From Sphingosinicella terrae (GTDB taxonomy: Bacteria; Pseudomonadota; Alphaproteobacteria; Sphingomonadales; Sphingomonadaceae), in contig NZ_QDFY01000001.1 of NCBI RefSeq assembly GCF_003347635.1, positions 434,001-498,000 on the forward strand: 64,000 bases of DNA, in the 5' to 3' direction. Each line of letters begins with the position of its first letter. Positions within the stretch are counted from its first letter, which is position 1. The position numbers and the translations under genes are program-made. This document shows, one piece after another, positions 37,756 to 47,128 of the stretch. The notes beneath the pieces were generated by a model. It was not told the DNA's origin. It saw only the letters and a program-made list of their open reading frames with translations, and searched no databases.

Positions 37756-39680
37756 TCGCTGAAGGGGGGCTTGCGGCCTTGTGGCTGGCGGCATCCTTGT
37801 CGCTGCTGCAGCTCTTCCTCGGCGCGGCCGCGCTCAGGCCGGGCGGCGAAGGGCTGCTGCGCGTCGTCCGGCCGCTGGCGGTGGCGCAGGGCGTGCTCGC
37901 CGCCATCGCTTTCCTCGCGCTCATCTGGCTGTTCCTGCGCACCGATCTGTCGGTCCAGCTGGTCGCCGCCAACAGCCATTCGGCCAAGCCCTGGCTGTAC
38001 AAGTTCGCCGGCGCCTGGGGCAATCACGAAGGCTCGATGCTGCTCTGGATTACCGTGCTGGCGGTCGCCGGCGGAGCCGTCGCCCTGCTCGAGCGGCGCC
38101 TGCGCCAGGACACGCTGATCGCCACCCTGGCCGCCCAGGCGGCGATCGGGCTGGGTTTCTACGCCTTCCTGCTCTTCGCCTCCAATCCCTTCACCCGCCT
38201 GTCGCCGGTTCCGGTCGAGGGCAACGGCCTCAATCCTTTGCTCCAGGATCCCGGTCTCGCCTTCCATCCTCCGACCCTCTATTTCGGCTATGTCGGCATC
38301 TCGGTCGCCTTCTCCTTCGCGGTTGGGGCGCTCATCACCCGCGACGTCGGCCCCGCCTTCGCCCGGGCGATGCGGCCCTGGGTGCTCGGCGCCTGGATCT
38401 TCCTCACCCTCGGAATCACCGCCGGCTCCTACTGGGCCTATTACGAGCTGGGCTGGGGCGGCTGGTGGTTCTGGGATCCGGTCGAGAACGCCTCGCTCAT
38501 GCCCTGGCTCGCGGCCACCGCCTTGCTGCACAGCGTCACGGTCCTCGCCACCCGCGACGGCCTGCGGGCCTGGACGGTCATGCTCGCCGTCGTCGCCTTC
38601 TCGATGTCTATGATAGGCACCTTCCTGGTGCGATCGGGCATCCTCACCAGCGTCCACGCCTTCGCCGTCGATCCGCGCCGCGGCGCCTTCATCCTGATCC
38701 TCCTGCTCCTCTATATCGGCGGCGCACTGGCGCTGTTCGGTCTTCGCGTCGGCACGGTGAAGGAGGGATCGCGCTTCGACTTCGTCAGCCGCGAAGGCGC
38801 GCTGGTGGTCAACAACCTGCTGCTGTCGGCGATCCTGGGCGTGGTCTTCGTCGGCACGCTCTATCCGCTCGCGGTCGAAGCTGTGACCGGCGAGAAGCTC
38901 TCGGTTGGCCCACCCTATTTCAACGCCGCCGCCGGGCCGATCGCCCTGGTGCTCGTCGCGGTGATGGGCGTCGGCGCGCTGCTGCGCTGGCGGAGCGATC
39001 GTCTGAAGGCGCTGGCGCAGCGCCTCGCCGTGCCGATCCTGGTGACGGCGGCGGCCTTGCTCCTCGTGGTCCTGCTCGTCCCCGGAATCCGCATCCTGCC
39101 CTTGCTCGGCCTCGTCCTCGCAGCCGGGGTCGGCGTGGCCAGCCTCGCGCCCCTGTGGAAGCGCAACCTGCGCCGGACGCCGCTCTTCATCTGGGGCATG
39201 GTCGTCGCCCATTTCGGCATCGCCGTGACCCTGGCCGGCATGGCCTCCGAGGCTGCCTTCACCAAGGAGACGTTGGTGGCGGCAAGCCCCGGCCAGATCA
39301 TGAGGGTCGGCCCGTTCAGCGTCCGCTTCGAGAGCGTCGAGCCGGTCGCCGGCCCCAATTGGACCGCGATTGAGGCGCGGCTCACCGCCAGCCGCGGCGG
39401 CGGCCGGCCGGTGGCGCTCGCCCCGCAGGCGCGGATGTTCAGCACACCGCCGACACCGACCAGCGAGGCGGCGATCGCGACCGTGTGGGACGGCCAGCTC
39501 TACGTCGCCATCGGTGAGCCGGACGCGCAGGGGCGCTGGCAGCTTCGCCTCTGGTGGAAGCCGTTCGTGACCCTGATCTGGCTCGGCGGCGGCCTCGTCG
39601 CACTCGGCGGTCTGCTCGCCCTGATCGGGCGGCTGCGGCGCAAGAGCCCACAGCCGCGGCTCCAGGAGGCGCTGGCATGA
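37752..39680 (+). CDS. ccmF: heme lyase CcmF
   Basis: A 642-residue membrane protein with about 14-15 segments that attaches heme to apocytochrome c. Conserved WWD domain GWGGWWFWDPVENASLMPW and the NGLNPLLQD/PTLYFGYVG segment are present, with conserved His residues on either side. Normal length. It starts at ATG 37752 overlapping the ccmE stop. Confidence 0.97.
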   Translation: MIAEGGLAALWLAASLSLLQLFLGAAALRPGGEGLLRVVRPLAVAQGVLAAIAFLALIWLFLRTDLSVQLVAANSHSAKPWLYKFAGAWGNHEGSMLLWITVLAVAGGAVALLERRLRQDTLIATLAAQAAIGLGFYAFLLFASNPFTRLSPVPVEGNGLNPLLQDPGLAFHPPTLYFGYVGISVAFSFAVGALITRDVGPAFARAMRPWVLGAWIFLTLGITAGSYWAYYELGWGGWWFWDPVENASLMPWLAATALLHSVTVLATRDGLRAWTVMLAVVAFSMSMIGTFLVRSGILTSVHAFAVDPRRGAFILILLLLYIGGALALFGLRVGTVKEGSRFDFVSREGALVVNNLLLSAILGVVFVGTLYPLAVEAVTGEKLSVGPPYFNAAAGPIALVLVAVMGVGALLRWRSDRLKALAQRLAVPILVTAAALLLVVLLVPGIRILPLLGLVLAAGVGVASLAPLWKRNLRRTPLFIWGMVVAHFGIAVTLAGMASEAAFTKETLVAASPGQIMRVGPFSVRFESVEPVAGPNWTAIEARLTASRGGGRPVALAPQARMFSTPPTPTSEAAIATVWDGQLYVAIGEPDAQGRWQLRLWWKPFVTLIWLGGGLVALGGLLALIGRLRRKSPQPRLQEALA

Positions 39681-40207
39681 GCCGCCGTCTCATCCTGTGG
39701 GCACCGCTCGCGGTCTTCGCCGTCTTCCTCGCCGTCTTCGCCGTCAGCCTCTATTCGCCGTCGCAGAGAACCGTGCCCTCGCGGCTGATCGGCCAACCGG
39801 TGCCGGAATTCCGGCTCGATCCGGCGTTGGGCGGCCGCCCGGGCCTGTCGAGCGAGACCCTGCGCCGCGGCCAGCCGCGCCTGGTCAACATCTTCGCCAG
39901 CTGGTGCATCCCCTGCCGGGCCGAGGCCGCGCAGCTCGACGCGCTCGCCCGCCGCGGCATTCCGATCGACGGCATCGCCGTTCGCGACCGCCCCGAGGAC
40001 CTCGCCGCCTTCCTGCGCGCCTATGGCGATCCGTTCGCGACGATCGGCGCCGACAATGACCGCCAGGTCCAGCTCGCCTTAGGCTCGGCGGGCGTGCCCG
40101 AGACGTTCATCGTCGACGGCAACGGCATCATCCGTCACCAGCATATCGGCGCGATCAATCCGCAGGACGTGCCCGCACTGGCCGCCGCCTGGGAGGCCGC
40201 GCGATGA
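39677..40207 (+). CDS. ccmG: thiol:disulfide interchange protein CcmG/DsbE
   Basis: A 176-residue periplasmic thioredoxin anchored by an N-terminal helix. The active site is Cys77-x-x-Cys80 in ASWCIPCRAE, and the cis-proline segment is GVPETFIVD. It reduces apocytochrome cysteines. ATG 39677 overlaps the ccmF stop. Confidence 0.95.
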   Translation: MSRRLILWAPLAVFAVFLAVFAVSLYSPSQRTVPSRLIGQPVPEFRLDPALGGRPGLSSETLRRGQPRLVNIFASWCIPCRAEAAQLDALARRGIPIDGIAVRDRPEDLAAFLRAYGDPFATIGADNDRQVQLALGSAGVPETFIVDGNGIIRHQHIGAINPQDVPALAAAWEAAR

Positions 40208-40650
40208 GGGGCATCTTCCCGAAGAATCTCTCAGGGAGGGGCATGCTAAGCGCTCTCCTTGCCTGCCTTGCCCTCGCAGCCACCCCGGCGCTCGCCGATT
40301 CGCTCATGCCGGCGGCCCGCTATGCCCACACCCAGCTGGCGGACCCTGCGCAGGAGCGGCAGGCCAAGGCGCTGATGGAGACGGTGCGCTGCCTCGTCTG
40401 CCAGGGACAGTCGATTGCGGACAGCGATGCGGAGATGGCGGGGGACATGCGCGCGCTGATTCGCCAGCGCATCGAGGCCGGCGAGACGCCCGATCAGATC
40501 CGCGACTGGCTGGTCGCGCGCTACGGCAATTGGGTGACTTATGATCCGCCGCTCGAGCCGGTGACCTGGCCGCTCTGGGCAGCGCCGGTTCTGCTGGTCG
40601 CCCTCGGCGTCTGGCTGGCCCGCAAGCGCTTCCGTCGGAGGCGCGGCTGA
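40204..40650 (+). CDS. ccmH: cytochrome c maturation thioredoxin-like subunit CcmH
   Basis: A 148-residue protein with a signal sequence, Cys63-x-x-Cys66 in RCLVCQGQSIADSDA, a small three-helix domain (residues 60-115) and a C-terminal membrane anchor. It delivers the reduced apocytochrome to CcmF. It corresponds to the short CcmH/CcmL form; the TPR half is the separate next gene. Confidence 0.95.
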   Translation: MRGIFPKNLSGRGMLSALLACLALAATPALADSLMPAARYAHTQLADPAQERQAKALMETVRCLVCQGQSIADSDAEMAGDMRALIRQRIEAGETPDQIRDWLVARYGNWVTYDPPLEPVTWPLWAAPVLLVALGVWLARKRFRRRRG

Positions 40651-41345
40651 TGGGTTGGGTCTCGATACTGGTGCTCGCCGCCCTCACCGCGGCGGCTCTG
40701 TGGCCCTTCTTCCGCCGCGACAAGGCCGCGCTGCAGCTGCTCGGCGCCACCCTGCTGGTCGCCCTCGCCGGTTACGCCATGCAGGGGCGGCCGGCCCAGG
40801 AAGGCAGCCCCAAGCCGCCGCCCGAGCGTCAGCCGGTGCCCGATAGCGACTTCGCCCGCACCCGCGGCGAGATGATGGGCCAGTTCGACCGCGCCTCCTT
40901 CTGGCTGACCATGTCGGAAGGCTATGCCCGCCGCGGCGACACCCAGGGCGCCGTCCAGGTGATCCAGAGCGGCCTTCGCGACTCGCCGCAGGATCCGGAC
41001 CTGTGGGTCGGGCTCGGCTCCGCCCTGGTCGCCCATGCCGACGGCATGATCACGCCCGCGGCCGAGATGGCGTTCCGTCGGGCGCAGCGGATCGCGCCCG
41101 AGCATCCGGCGCCGCCTTATTATTTCGGCCTGGCGCTCGCCCAGGCGGGCAATTTCGACCAGGCCGAGCAGCTCTGGCGCCGGATCCTCGCCGATGCGCC
41201 TGCCGACGCGAGTTGGCGGCCGATGGTCGAGCAGCAGATCCAGGCGCTCCAGCAAGCGCGGGCGATGCAGGGCCTGGCGCCGGCGCCGAGTGCATCCGCG
41301 CCGGGTCCAGCTCCGGCTCCGGCGCCGTCCCCGCCGCCCCGCTAG
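40650..41345 (+). CDS. ccmI: CcmI-like TPR protein
   Basis: A 231-residue protein with an N-terminal membrane segment (VSILVLAALTAAALWPFF), a second one at about residues 28-43, and TPR-like units (EGYARRGDTQGAVQVIQ, AEMAFRRAQRIAPEHP and FGLALAQAGNFDQAEQLW) for holding apocytochrome. The C-terminus is Pro/Ala-rich. It starts in TGATG overlap with ccmH and ends the operon. Confidence 0.85.
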   Translation: MGWVSILVLAALTAAALWPFFRRDKAALQLLGATLLVALAGYAMQGRPAQEGSPKPPPERQPVPDSDFARTRGEMMGQFDRASFWLTMSEGYARRGDTQGAVQVIQSGLRDSPQDPDLWVGLGSALVAHADGMITPAAEMAFRRAQRIAPEHPAPPYYFGLALAQAGNFDQAEQLWRRILADAPADASWRPMVEQQIQALQQARAMQGLAPAPSASAPGPAPAPAPSPPPR

Positions 41346-41420
41346 CCTCGACGAGCAGTAGGCAAGGTCTCTCGTCTCCACTATTCTCGTCCGCTCGAGG
41401 CTCCGGACGAGGAGAATGAG

Positions 41421-41789
41421 ATGACCGCCGCCCCGGCGCCCCGGCTCGTTCGCGCCGCCCCCGAGCTTCCGGTCGACGATCTCGACCGGGCGCTCGCTTA
41501 TTATGACGGGCAGCTAGGGTTCCGCACGATGAGCCGGATGCCCCAGGGCAATTATGCGGTGGTGCAGAGAGACGATGTCGCGCTGCATCTGTTCAGCGAC
41601 GGCGATGCGTCGACGCCGGTCTCGCTGCATATCTTCGTCGAGGAGATCGAGCGGCTCGAGTCGGACCTCGGCTCGCGGGGTGCGCGGATCACTCAGCCGC
41701 TCGAGCGCAGGCCCTGGGGCAATCGCGATTTCCGGATCGTCGACCCCTTCGGCAACCAGATCAAGTTCACCGAACCAGCCGCCGTCTAG
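41421..41789 (+). CDS. VOC/glyoxalase-like (bleomycin-resistance-type) protein
   Basis: A 122-residue single VOC domain: APELPVDDLDRALAYYDGQLGFRT, then PLERRPWGNRDFRIVDPFGN, typical of proteins that bind drugs or small hydrophobic ligands. GAGGAGAATGAG precedes the ATG. An inverted repeat (41344-41351 with 41395-41402) lies just upstream. Function unknown. Confidence 0.85.
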   Translation: MTAAPAPRLVRAAPELPVDDLDRALAYYDGQLGFRTMSRMPQGNYAVVQRDDVALHLFSDGDASTPVSLHIFVEEIERLESDLGSRGARITQPLERRPWGNRDFRIVDPFGNQIKFTEPAAV

Positions 41790-41810
41790 CGGGCGGGGCG
41801 GGACCCCGGG

Positions 41811-42914
41811 CTAGGCGGCCTTCTCGAACGGGAGCCCCAGCGCCTGCGCCACCGCCTGGTGCCGGATCTTCCCGCCCGAGACGTTGAGCCCGTTGGCGAG
41901 ATGCGGGTCCGCCTTCATCGCCTCCGGCGCGCCGAGATTGGCGAGCTTGAGCACGAAGGGCAGGGTGGCATTGTTGAGCGCGAAGGCCGACGTGCGGGCG
42001 ACCGCCCCCGGCATGTTGGCGACGCAATAATGAATGATCCCGTCCACCTCGTAGACCGGATCGCTGTGGGTGGTCGGCCGCGAGGTTTCGAAGCAGCCGC
42101 CCTGGTCGATCGAGATGTCGACGAGGACCGATCCCCGCTTCATCGTTCCGAGCATGTCACGGGTGACCAGCTTGGGCGCGGCGGCGCCCGGGATCAGCAC
42201 CGCGCCGATCACCAGCTCCGACTTGGCGACCGCCTTCGCGATGGCAGCGCGGGAGGCGTAGGCGGTCTTGATCTGGCTGCCGAAGAACATGTCGAGCTCG
42301 GCGAGGCGGGCATTGGAGATGTCGTAGATGGTGACGTCGGCGCGCATGCCGACCGCCATCTGGGCGGCGTTGACCCCGGATATGCCGCCGCCGAGGATGG
42401 TCACCTTCGCCGGGGCGACGCCGGGGACGCCGCCGAGCAGGACGCCGCGGCCGCCCTGCTCCTTCTCGAGATAATGGGCGCCGACCTGGATCGACATGCG
42501 GCCGGCGACCTCGGACATCGGCTTGAGCAACGGCAGCGAGCGATCGTCGGCCGTGACGGTCTCATAGGCGATGCAAGTGGCGCCTGACCGGATCAGCCCC
42601 TGCGTCTGCTCCGGATCCGGGGCGAGATGCAGATAGGTGAACAGGACGTGGCGCGGCTCCAGCAGCGCGATCTCCTGCGGCTGCGGTTCCTTGACCTTGA
42701 CGATCATGTCGGCGGCGGCGAACACCTCTGCCGCGGTCGGCGCGATCGTCGCGCCTGCGTCGAGATAGTCCTGGTCGGAAAAGTCGATGCCGACACCGGC
42801 GCTGGTTTCGACGACGACCTCATGGCCGGCGGCGACCAGCTCGGCGACCGAGGCCGGGGTGAGGCCGACGCGATATTCGTGGATCTTGATCTCTTTTGGG
42901 ACACCGACGCGCAT
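41811..42914 (-). CDS. ald: alanine dehydrogenase
   Basis: A 367-residue NAD-dependent enzyme that interconverts L-alanine and pyruvate plus ammonia. [20 protein letters not shown] begins the substrate domain; the NAD domain has [21 protein letters not shown]-like [15 protein letters not shown], and [16 protein letters not shown] closes the active site. Normal length. Convergent with the VOC gene, divergent from kup. Confidence 0.97.
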   Translation of the reverse strand: MRVGVPKEIKIHEYRVGLTPASVAELVAAGHEVVVETSAGVGIDFSDQDYLDAGATIAPTAAEVFAAADMIVKVKEPQPQEIALLEPRHVLFTYLHLAPDPEQTQGLIRSGATCIAYETVTADDRSLPLLKPMSEVAGRMSIQVGAHYLEKEQGGRGVLLGGVPGVAPAKVTILGGGISGVNAAQMAVGMRADVTIYDISNARLAELDMFFGSQIKTAYASRAAIAKAVAKSELVIGAVLIPGAAAPKLVTRDMLGTMKRGSVLVDISIDQGGCFETSRPTTHSDPVYEVDGIIHYCVANMPGAVARTSAFALNNATLPFVLKLANLGAPEAMKADPHLANGLNVSGGKIRHQAVAQALGLPFEKAA

Positions 42915-43073
42915 AGGGGACTCCCTGTATCTGGGCGAATGGACGGGCTATACCGCCGCGCATGGGGGTTGTCGTCCGTTGCGAAGGGAGTCGGGCGGTG
43001 CTAACCCGCGCGCCGTCTTGGCACGGTCAGGGCGCCAATAGAGGAAAGTCGGACGTTCTTCCGATCCTGACCG

Positions 43074-44984
43074 ATGAGCGATAGCGCCGCCACCCTTCCG
43101 CCCGCGGAGAATTCCGCCGGGCACCATGCGCCGCAAGGCAGCATCGTCGGCCTGACCTTGCTCGCGCTCGGCGTCGTATTCGGCGACATCGGCACGAGCC
43201 CGCTTTATGCGCTGCGCGAGACCTTCGCCGGCGCACACCCGCTGCCGATCAACCGGATCCAGGTCTACGGCGTTATTTCGCTGATCTTCTGGTCGATGAT
43301 GCTGGTGGTGAGCATCAAATATATCACCATCCTTACCCGCGCCGACAATAAGGGGGAGGGCGGCAGCCTGGCGCTGCTCGCCCTCATCTCTCGCAAGGCC
43401 AATGTGCGCTGGTCGACCGGCATCGTCCTGCTCGGCGTCTTCGCCTGTGCGCTCTTCTACGGCGACAGCATGATCACGCCGGCCATCTCCGTCCTGTCGG
43501 CGGTGGAGGGGCTGACGGTGGTCCAGACCGGGCTGCAGCCGCTCGTCATCCCGATCGCCATCGCCATCCTGGTCGGCCTGTTCCTGATCCAGCGCACCGG
43601 CACGGCCCGGGTAGGCGCCATGTTCGGCCCGGTGGTTCTGGTCTATTTCTCCACCCTGGCGGTGCTCGGAACGCTCAGCATCGTCAAGCATCCCGACATC
43701 CTGTGGGCGCTCAACCCCTGGTATGCGCTCAATTTCTTCCTCATCGACAAATGGCTCGGCTTCCTTGCCCTGGGCTCGGTCGTGCTGGCCGTGACCGGTA
43801 CCGAGGCCCTCTATGCCGACATGGGCCATTTCGGACGCAAGCCCATCCGCAACGCCTGGACCCTGTTCGTCATGCCGGCGCTGATGCTCAATTACATGGG
43901 GCAGGGGGCGATGCTCATCGACAATCCGGCGACGGTCACCAACCCCTTCTTCCTGCTCGCCCCGGAATGGTTTCGCCTGCCTTTGGTGTTCATCGCCACC
44001 CTGGCCACCATCGTCGCGAGCCAGGCGGTGATCTCGGGCGCCTTCTCGGTCACCCACCAGGCGATCCAGCTCGGCTTCGTGCCGAGGATGCGGATCACCC
44101 ACACCAGCGCGCGGGCGGCCGGGCAGATCTACATCCCGGTGATCAACAATGCCCTGATGGTGCTCGTCATCATGCTGGTGCTGTTCTTCCAGAATTCGAG
44201 CAACCTCGCCGCCGCCTACGGCGTCGCCGTGACCGGGGCGATGCTGATCGACACCTGCCTGCTCGCGGTCGTGCTGTTCTCGCTGTGGAAATGGCCGTCC
44301 TGGGCGTCTGTCCCGCTGCTCGCCATCTTCTTCATCGTCGACATCACTTACTTTGCGGCGAACCTGACCAAGATTCCGGATGGCGGCTGGTTCCCGCTGC
44401 TCATCGGCCTGATCGGCTTCACCATGCTCACCACCTGGGCACGCGGCCGCAAGCTGATGATCGAGCGGATGGACGAGGCGGCGATCCCGCTGCCGATCTT
44501 CATCAAGTCCGCCGGCAAGAGCGCGGTGCGGGTGCCCGGCACCGCCGTCTTCCTCACCACCTCGACCGAGGGGGTGCCGCATTCGCTGCTCCACAATCTC
44601 AAGCACAACAAGGTGCTGCACGAGCGAGTCATGCTGCTCACCGTTCGGATCGAGGACGTGCCCTATGTCGACCGCGACAAGAGCTTCGACCTGGAGGAGC
44701 TGGGCAGCGGCTTCTATCGGCTGATCATCCGCTACGGCTTCATGCAGGAAACCGACATCCCGGCGGCGCTGGCGAAGGTCGAACGCTGCGGCGCCGAGTT
44801 CAAGATGATGGACACCAGCTTCTTCCTTGCGCGGCAGACCCTGATCGCTTCGGAGCGGCCGGGCATGGCGCTGTGGCGGGAGAAACTGTTCGCCTGGATG
44901 CTTCGAAACGCCGAGAGCGCGATGGAGTTCTTCAGGCTGCCGCCCAATCGCGTCGTCGAGCTCGGCGCCCAGGTCGAGGTCTGA
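43074..44984 (+). CDS. kup: low-affinity potassium transporter Kup
   Basis: A 636-residue inner-membrane K+/H+ symporter. Twelve membrane segments; the conserved [17 protein letters not shown] motif opens the protein and [11 protein letters not shown] follows. The C-terminal cytoplasmic domain ([18 protein letters not shown]) is complete. The gene appears unrelated to kdp, and lies apart from it. It ends in or next to the start of the next gene. Confidence 0.97.
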   Translation: MSDSAATLPPAENSAGHHAPQGSIVGLTLLALGVVFGDIGTSPLYALRETFAGAHPLPINRIQVYGVISLIFWSMMLVVSIKYITILTRADNKGEGGSLALLALISRKANVRWSTGIVLLGVFACALFYGDSMITPAISVLSAVEGLTVVQTGLQPLVIPIAIAILVGLFLIQRTGTARVGAMFGPVVLVYFSTLAVLGTLSIVKHPDILWALNPWYALNFFLIDKWLGFLALGSVVLAVTGTEALYADMGHFGRKPIRNAWTLFVMPALMLNYMGQGAMLIDNPATVTNPFFLLAPEWFRLPLVFIATLATIVASQAVISGAFSVTHQAIQLGFVPRMRITHTSARAAGQIYIPVINNALMVLVIMLVLFFQNSSNLAAAYGVAVTGAMLIDTCLLAVVLFSLWKWPSWASVPLLAIFFIVDITYFAANLTKIPDGGWFPLLIGLIGFTMLTTWARGRKLMIERMDEAAIPLPIFIKSAGKSAVRVPGTAVFLTTSTEGVPHSLLHNLKHNKVLHERVMLLTVRIEDVPYVDRDKSFDLEELGSGFYRLIIRYGFMQETDIPAALAKVERCGAEFKMMDTSFFLARQTLIASERPGMALWREKLFAWMLRNAESAMEFFRLPPNRVVELGAQVEV

Positions 44985-44985
44985 G

Positions 44986-45489
44986 CTGGCCGCGCCGCTG
45001 ATCGTCACCGCCTTGTTCGGCCCCGGCGATGATGGCTGGATCCAGCAGATGCGGCGCGAACATTATCCCGCCGATCTCAACCGCGTCCCCGCCCATCTCA
45101 CCTTGTTCCGGCAGCTTCCGCCGAGCGCCGAGGGCGAGCTTTCCGCGCGGCTGGCCCAGGTGGCGGCCGCCCCGCCGCCGCGCGCGGCAATCGCCGGAAT
45201 CGTCGATCTCGGCGGCGGCACCGCCCTCAGGGTCGTCAGCGATGCGCTCGAGGCGATCCACGCCGAGCTCGCCGAGACGCTGCACGGCCTGCTGACGCCC
45301 CAGGACCAGGCGCCGTGGCGGCCGCATGTCACCGTCCAGAACAAGGTCGAGCCGCGGTTGGCCCGGCAATTGCAGCAGCAACTGCGCGCAACCTTCGAGC
45401 CTCGTCCGCTTGCCGTCCGCGCGCTCGCGACGTGGCGCTACCGGGACGGGCCGTGGGACAAGGTGAGGGACTATCCGTTCCGCGGGTAG
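44986..45489 (+). CDS. 2'-5' RNA ligase/cyclic phosphodiesterase-like protein
   Basis: A protein of about 167 residues in the 2H phosphoesterase superfamily: the first HxT-like motif is in AHLTLFRQLP and the second in PHVTVQNKV. The fold starts with APLIVTALFGPGDDGW, which no ATG, GTG or TTG precedes. CTG 44986, ten bases behind GAGG and one base after the kup stop, gives the full domain; the next canonical start, TTG 45013, would cut off the first beta strand. The gene is coupled to kup. Confidence 0.75.
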   Translation: MAAPLIVTALFGPGDDGWIQQMRREHYPADLNRVPAHLTLFRQLPPSAEGELSARLAQVAAAPPPRAAIAGIVDLGGGTALRVVSDALEAIHAELAETLHGLLTPQDQAPWRPHVTVQNKVEPRLARQLQQQLRATFEPRPLAVRALATWRYRDGPWDKVRDYPFRG

Positions 45490-45536
45490 GGCGTTGCAGG
45501 ACAAAGTGCCATCATCCCGACGATAGGCGTCCTGCC

Positions 45537-45959
45537 TCAATCGTTCTGGCCGACGCCTTCGCAGCTATAGTCGAACGCCGCGAGCCCCGCCTCGAGGTGG
45601 GACGCCAGCAGCGGCATGTCGAGCAGCTCGTCGATCCTTTCGTCGGCATCGAGATCGGTCGCCTCCGCCACCGCGTCCTCCCACTCGGAGGCGTCGTATG
45701 TGCCGCGGCCGACCCAGGCCAGGGCCACGGTCTCGACAAGCTGGTCATCGGCGAGGTCGTCGAGTACCGCCGTGACCTCCTCCTCGACCGAGGTGTTGAG
45801 CTCGTCCTCGAGCGTCGACAGCGCCTGATCGCCGTCATCGTCGAGGTCGTCGACATCGTCGGCATCCTCGTCCGGATCCTGCGCGGGCACCTGCGCCTCG
45901 AGCTCCTTGGCTCGAAGGATCAGACGGCACAGCGTCTCTAGCGGTGTCAGCAATTCCAT
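45537..45959 (-). CDS. DUF3775 family protein
   Basis: A 140-residue acidic protein (Asp/Glu-rich residues 29-60) with the DUF3775 core ADDQLVETVALAWVGRGTYDASEW followed by LDMPLLASHLEAGL. Common in alphaproteobacteria, function unknown. The RBS is GGAGAGG. Convergent with the ligase-like gene. Confidence 0.8.
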   Translation of the reverse strand: MELLTPLETLCRLILRAKELEAQVPAQDPDEDADDVDDLDDDGDQALSTLEDELNTSVEEEVTAVLDDLADDQLVETVALAWVGRGTYDASEWEDAVAEATDLDADERIDELLDMPLLASHLEAGLAAFDYSCEGVGQND

Positions 45960-46068
45960 GCGGGCCTCTCCCTGCGCTGGTTCCCCGACGAAACGACACC
46001 GGGGGCAGCGGGTTCCGGACCGAGGCGACGCATCTTTCGGGGTTGAATTCCGGCCGTGGGCACTCCAG

Positions 46069-46097
46069 TTGACCGCTGGTCCGGTGCTTCTTATAGC
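46069..46097 (+). promoter_or_regulatory. promoter for tRNA-Met
   Basis: TTGACC (46069-46074), 17-base spacer, TATAGC (46092-46097). A strong sigma-70-type match about 40 bases before the tRNA. Confidence 0.6.
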
Positions 46098-46137
46098 GCC
46101 GCGGCGCGCCCGGGAGAATGCCGGCGCCGGCCGATGG

Positions 46138-46214
46138 GGCGGAGTAGCTCAGCTGGTTAGAGCAGCGGAATCATAATCCGCGTGTCGGGGGTTCAAGTCC
46201 CTCCTCCGCTACCA
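46138..46214 (+). tRNA. tRNA-Met (CAU), elongator type
   Basis: GGCGGAG pairs with CTCCGCT (G1-U72 wobble) and CCA is encoded at 46212-46214. The loop ATCATAA between GCGGA and TCCGC carries CAT at 46172-46174. The first pair and absence of the three G-C anticodon-stem pairs argue for elongator rather than initiator; a tRNA-Ile2 (lysidine) reading cannot be fully excluded. Confidence 0.9.
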
Positions 46215-46253
46215 TATCGGTTCGCTGTGCTTCTCCGGCTGCGAGGGAGAAGC

Positions 46254-46643
46254 ATGCGTTCTCTGGTCCGTTCCTGCCTGATCGCCGCGCTGGCCGCGAG
46301 CGCCCCGGCGCACGCCCAATCGCCGGCGCCGGCGCCCGAGCCGTCCCAGCCGAACTTTCGCAGCCTGTGGACCGGCTGGGCCACGGCCAACGACCAGGCG
46401 ATGCGGCGCGAGGCGGAGGCGCAGCGGCGGGTGGAGCAGGACCTTGCCACCGCCGACGCCGACCGCCGACACAGGCTCGCCAATCAGGGCCGGGCGCTCG
46501 GCGAGCTGGTCGGCGAGACCGTCCGCCTCGGCGATTGCGAGGAGGGCGAGCGAATGGCCCGCGAGGCGGGCGACTTCGCTTTGGTCGAAGCGGTCCGCCA
46601 CCATTGCCGCGGCCGCGCGATCCCGGTCCAATCTCGCCGCTAA
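46254..46643 (+). CDS. small secreted hypothetical protein
   Basis: A 129-residue protein with a signal peptide (MRSLVRSCLIAALAASAPAHA-Q), a short Pro-rich linker and a helical, charged mature part (NDQAMRREAEAQRRVEQDL) with two Cys. GAGGGAGAAG lies just before the ATG. Downstream of tRNA-Met and not recognised as a named family. Confidence 0.65.
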   Translation: MRSLVRSCLIAALAASAPAHAQSPAPAPEPSQPNFRSLWTGWATANDQAMRREAEAQRRVEQDLATADADRRHRLANQGRALGELVGETVRLGDCEEGERMAREAGDFALVEAVRHHCRGRAIPVQSRR

Positions 46644-46712
46644 GGCCGCGAAAATCGTTGTGAATTCGCGGCTTGAAGCGTAAGTGATGTCTTCCACGGG
46701 GAGGGCATCGCT

Positions 46713-47048
46713 ATGAAGGATTTACGCAAGGTCAGCCGGCGCTCGTTCATGACGCGCGTGGTCGGCGGCGCCGTTATCGGCGGCGGCGCGATGGTGGCGC
46801 TCGGCGGCAGCGCCAAGGCGCTCCAGATCACCGACGGCGATCCGGGCGATCCGGCCAACCGCACCGGATTGACCGACAATGATTCGGGCGATCGCGCCGG
46901 CAATGGACGCGGCACCCGCCGCTACCGCGCCTGCAGCGACAATGATTCGGGCTCCAACGCCGATCCGGCCGGCCGCGGCCGCGGCAACGGCACCAGCGAC
47001 TCCGACAGCGGTGCCAATGCCGACCGCCCGGGTTGCGGCCGGCGCTGA
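46713..47048 (+). CDS. Tat-exported Asp/Ser/Gly-repeat protein
   Basis: A 111-residue protein with a twin-arginine signal (SRRSFM at residues 8-13, hydrophobic GGAVIGGGAMVAL, then a likely cleavage near ALQ). The mature part is low in complexity, with TDNDSG, SDNDSG and SDSDSG at residues 54, 75 and 95, about 20 residues apart, each followed by Arg/Gly-rich spacers. The Asp-rich hexads resemble calcium-binding repeats. The RBS is GGGGAGGG and a strong terminator follows. No named family. Confidence 0.7.
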   Translation: MKDLRKVSRRSFMTRVVGGAVIGGGAMVALGGSAKALQITDGDPGDPANRTGLTDNDSGDRAGNGRGTRRYRACSDNDSGSNADPAGRGRGNGTSDSDSGANADRPGCGRR

Positions 47049-47075
47049 GACGGCCTGACCAGCATAGGGACTTGA

Positions 47076-47107
47076 AGCGGGCCCGCCATGACGGCGGGCC
47101 CGCTTTT
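47076..47107 (+). terminator. rho-independent terminator
   Basis: Stem AGCGGGCCCGCC (47076-47087), loop ATGAC, complementary GGCGGGCCCGCT (47093-47104), then TTTT. Serves the Tat-exported protein gene and could work for the convergent cupin gene. Confidence 0.85.
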
Positions 47108-47128
47108 CATTAGGCGCGCCAGGCAGCG

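Noticed and set aside
37698-39212. 504-codon open frame on the minus strand
   Set aside because: Antisense to ccmF; the translated sequence is Glu/Arg/Gln-rich without any domain.
42948-45008. 686-codon open frame on the minus strand
   Set aside because: Antisense to kup; mirror of a hydrophobic protein yields charged low-complexity sequence.
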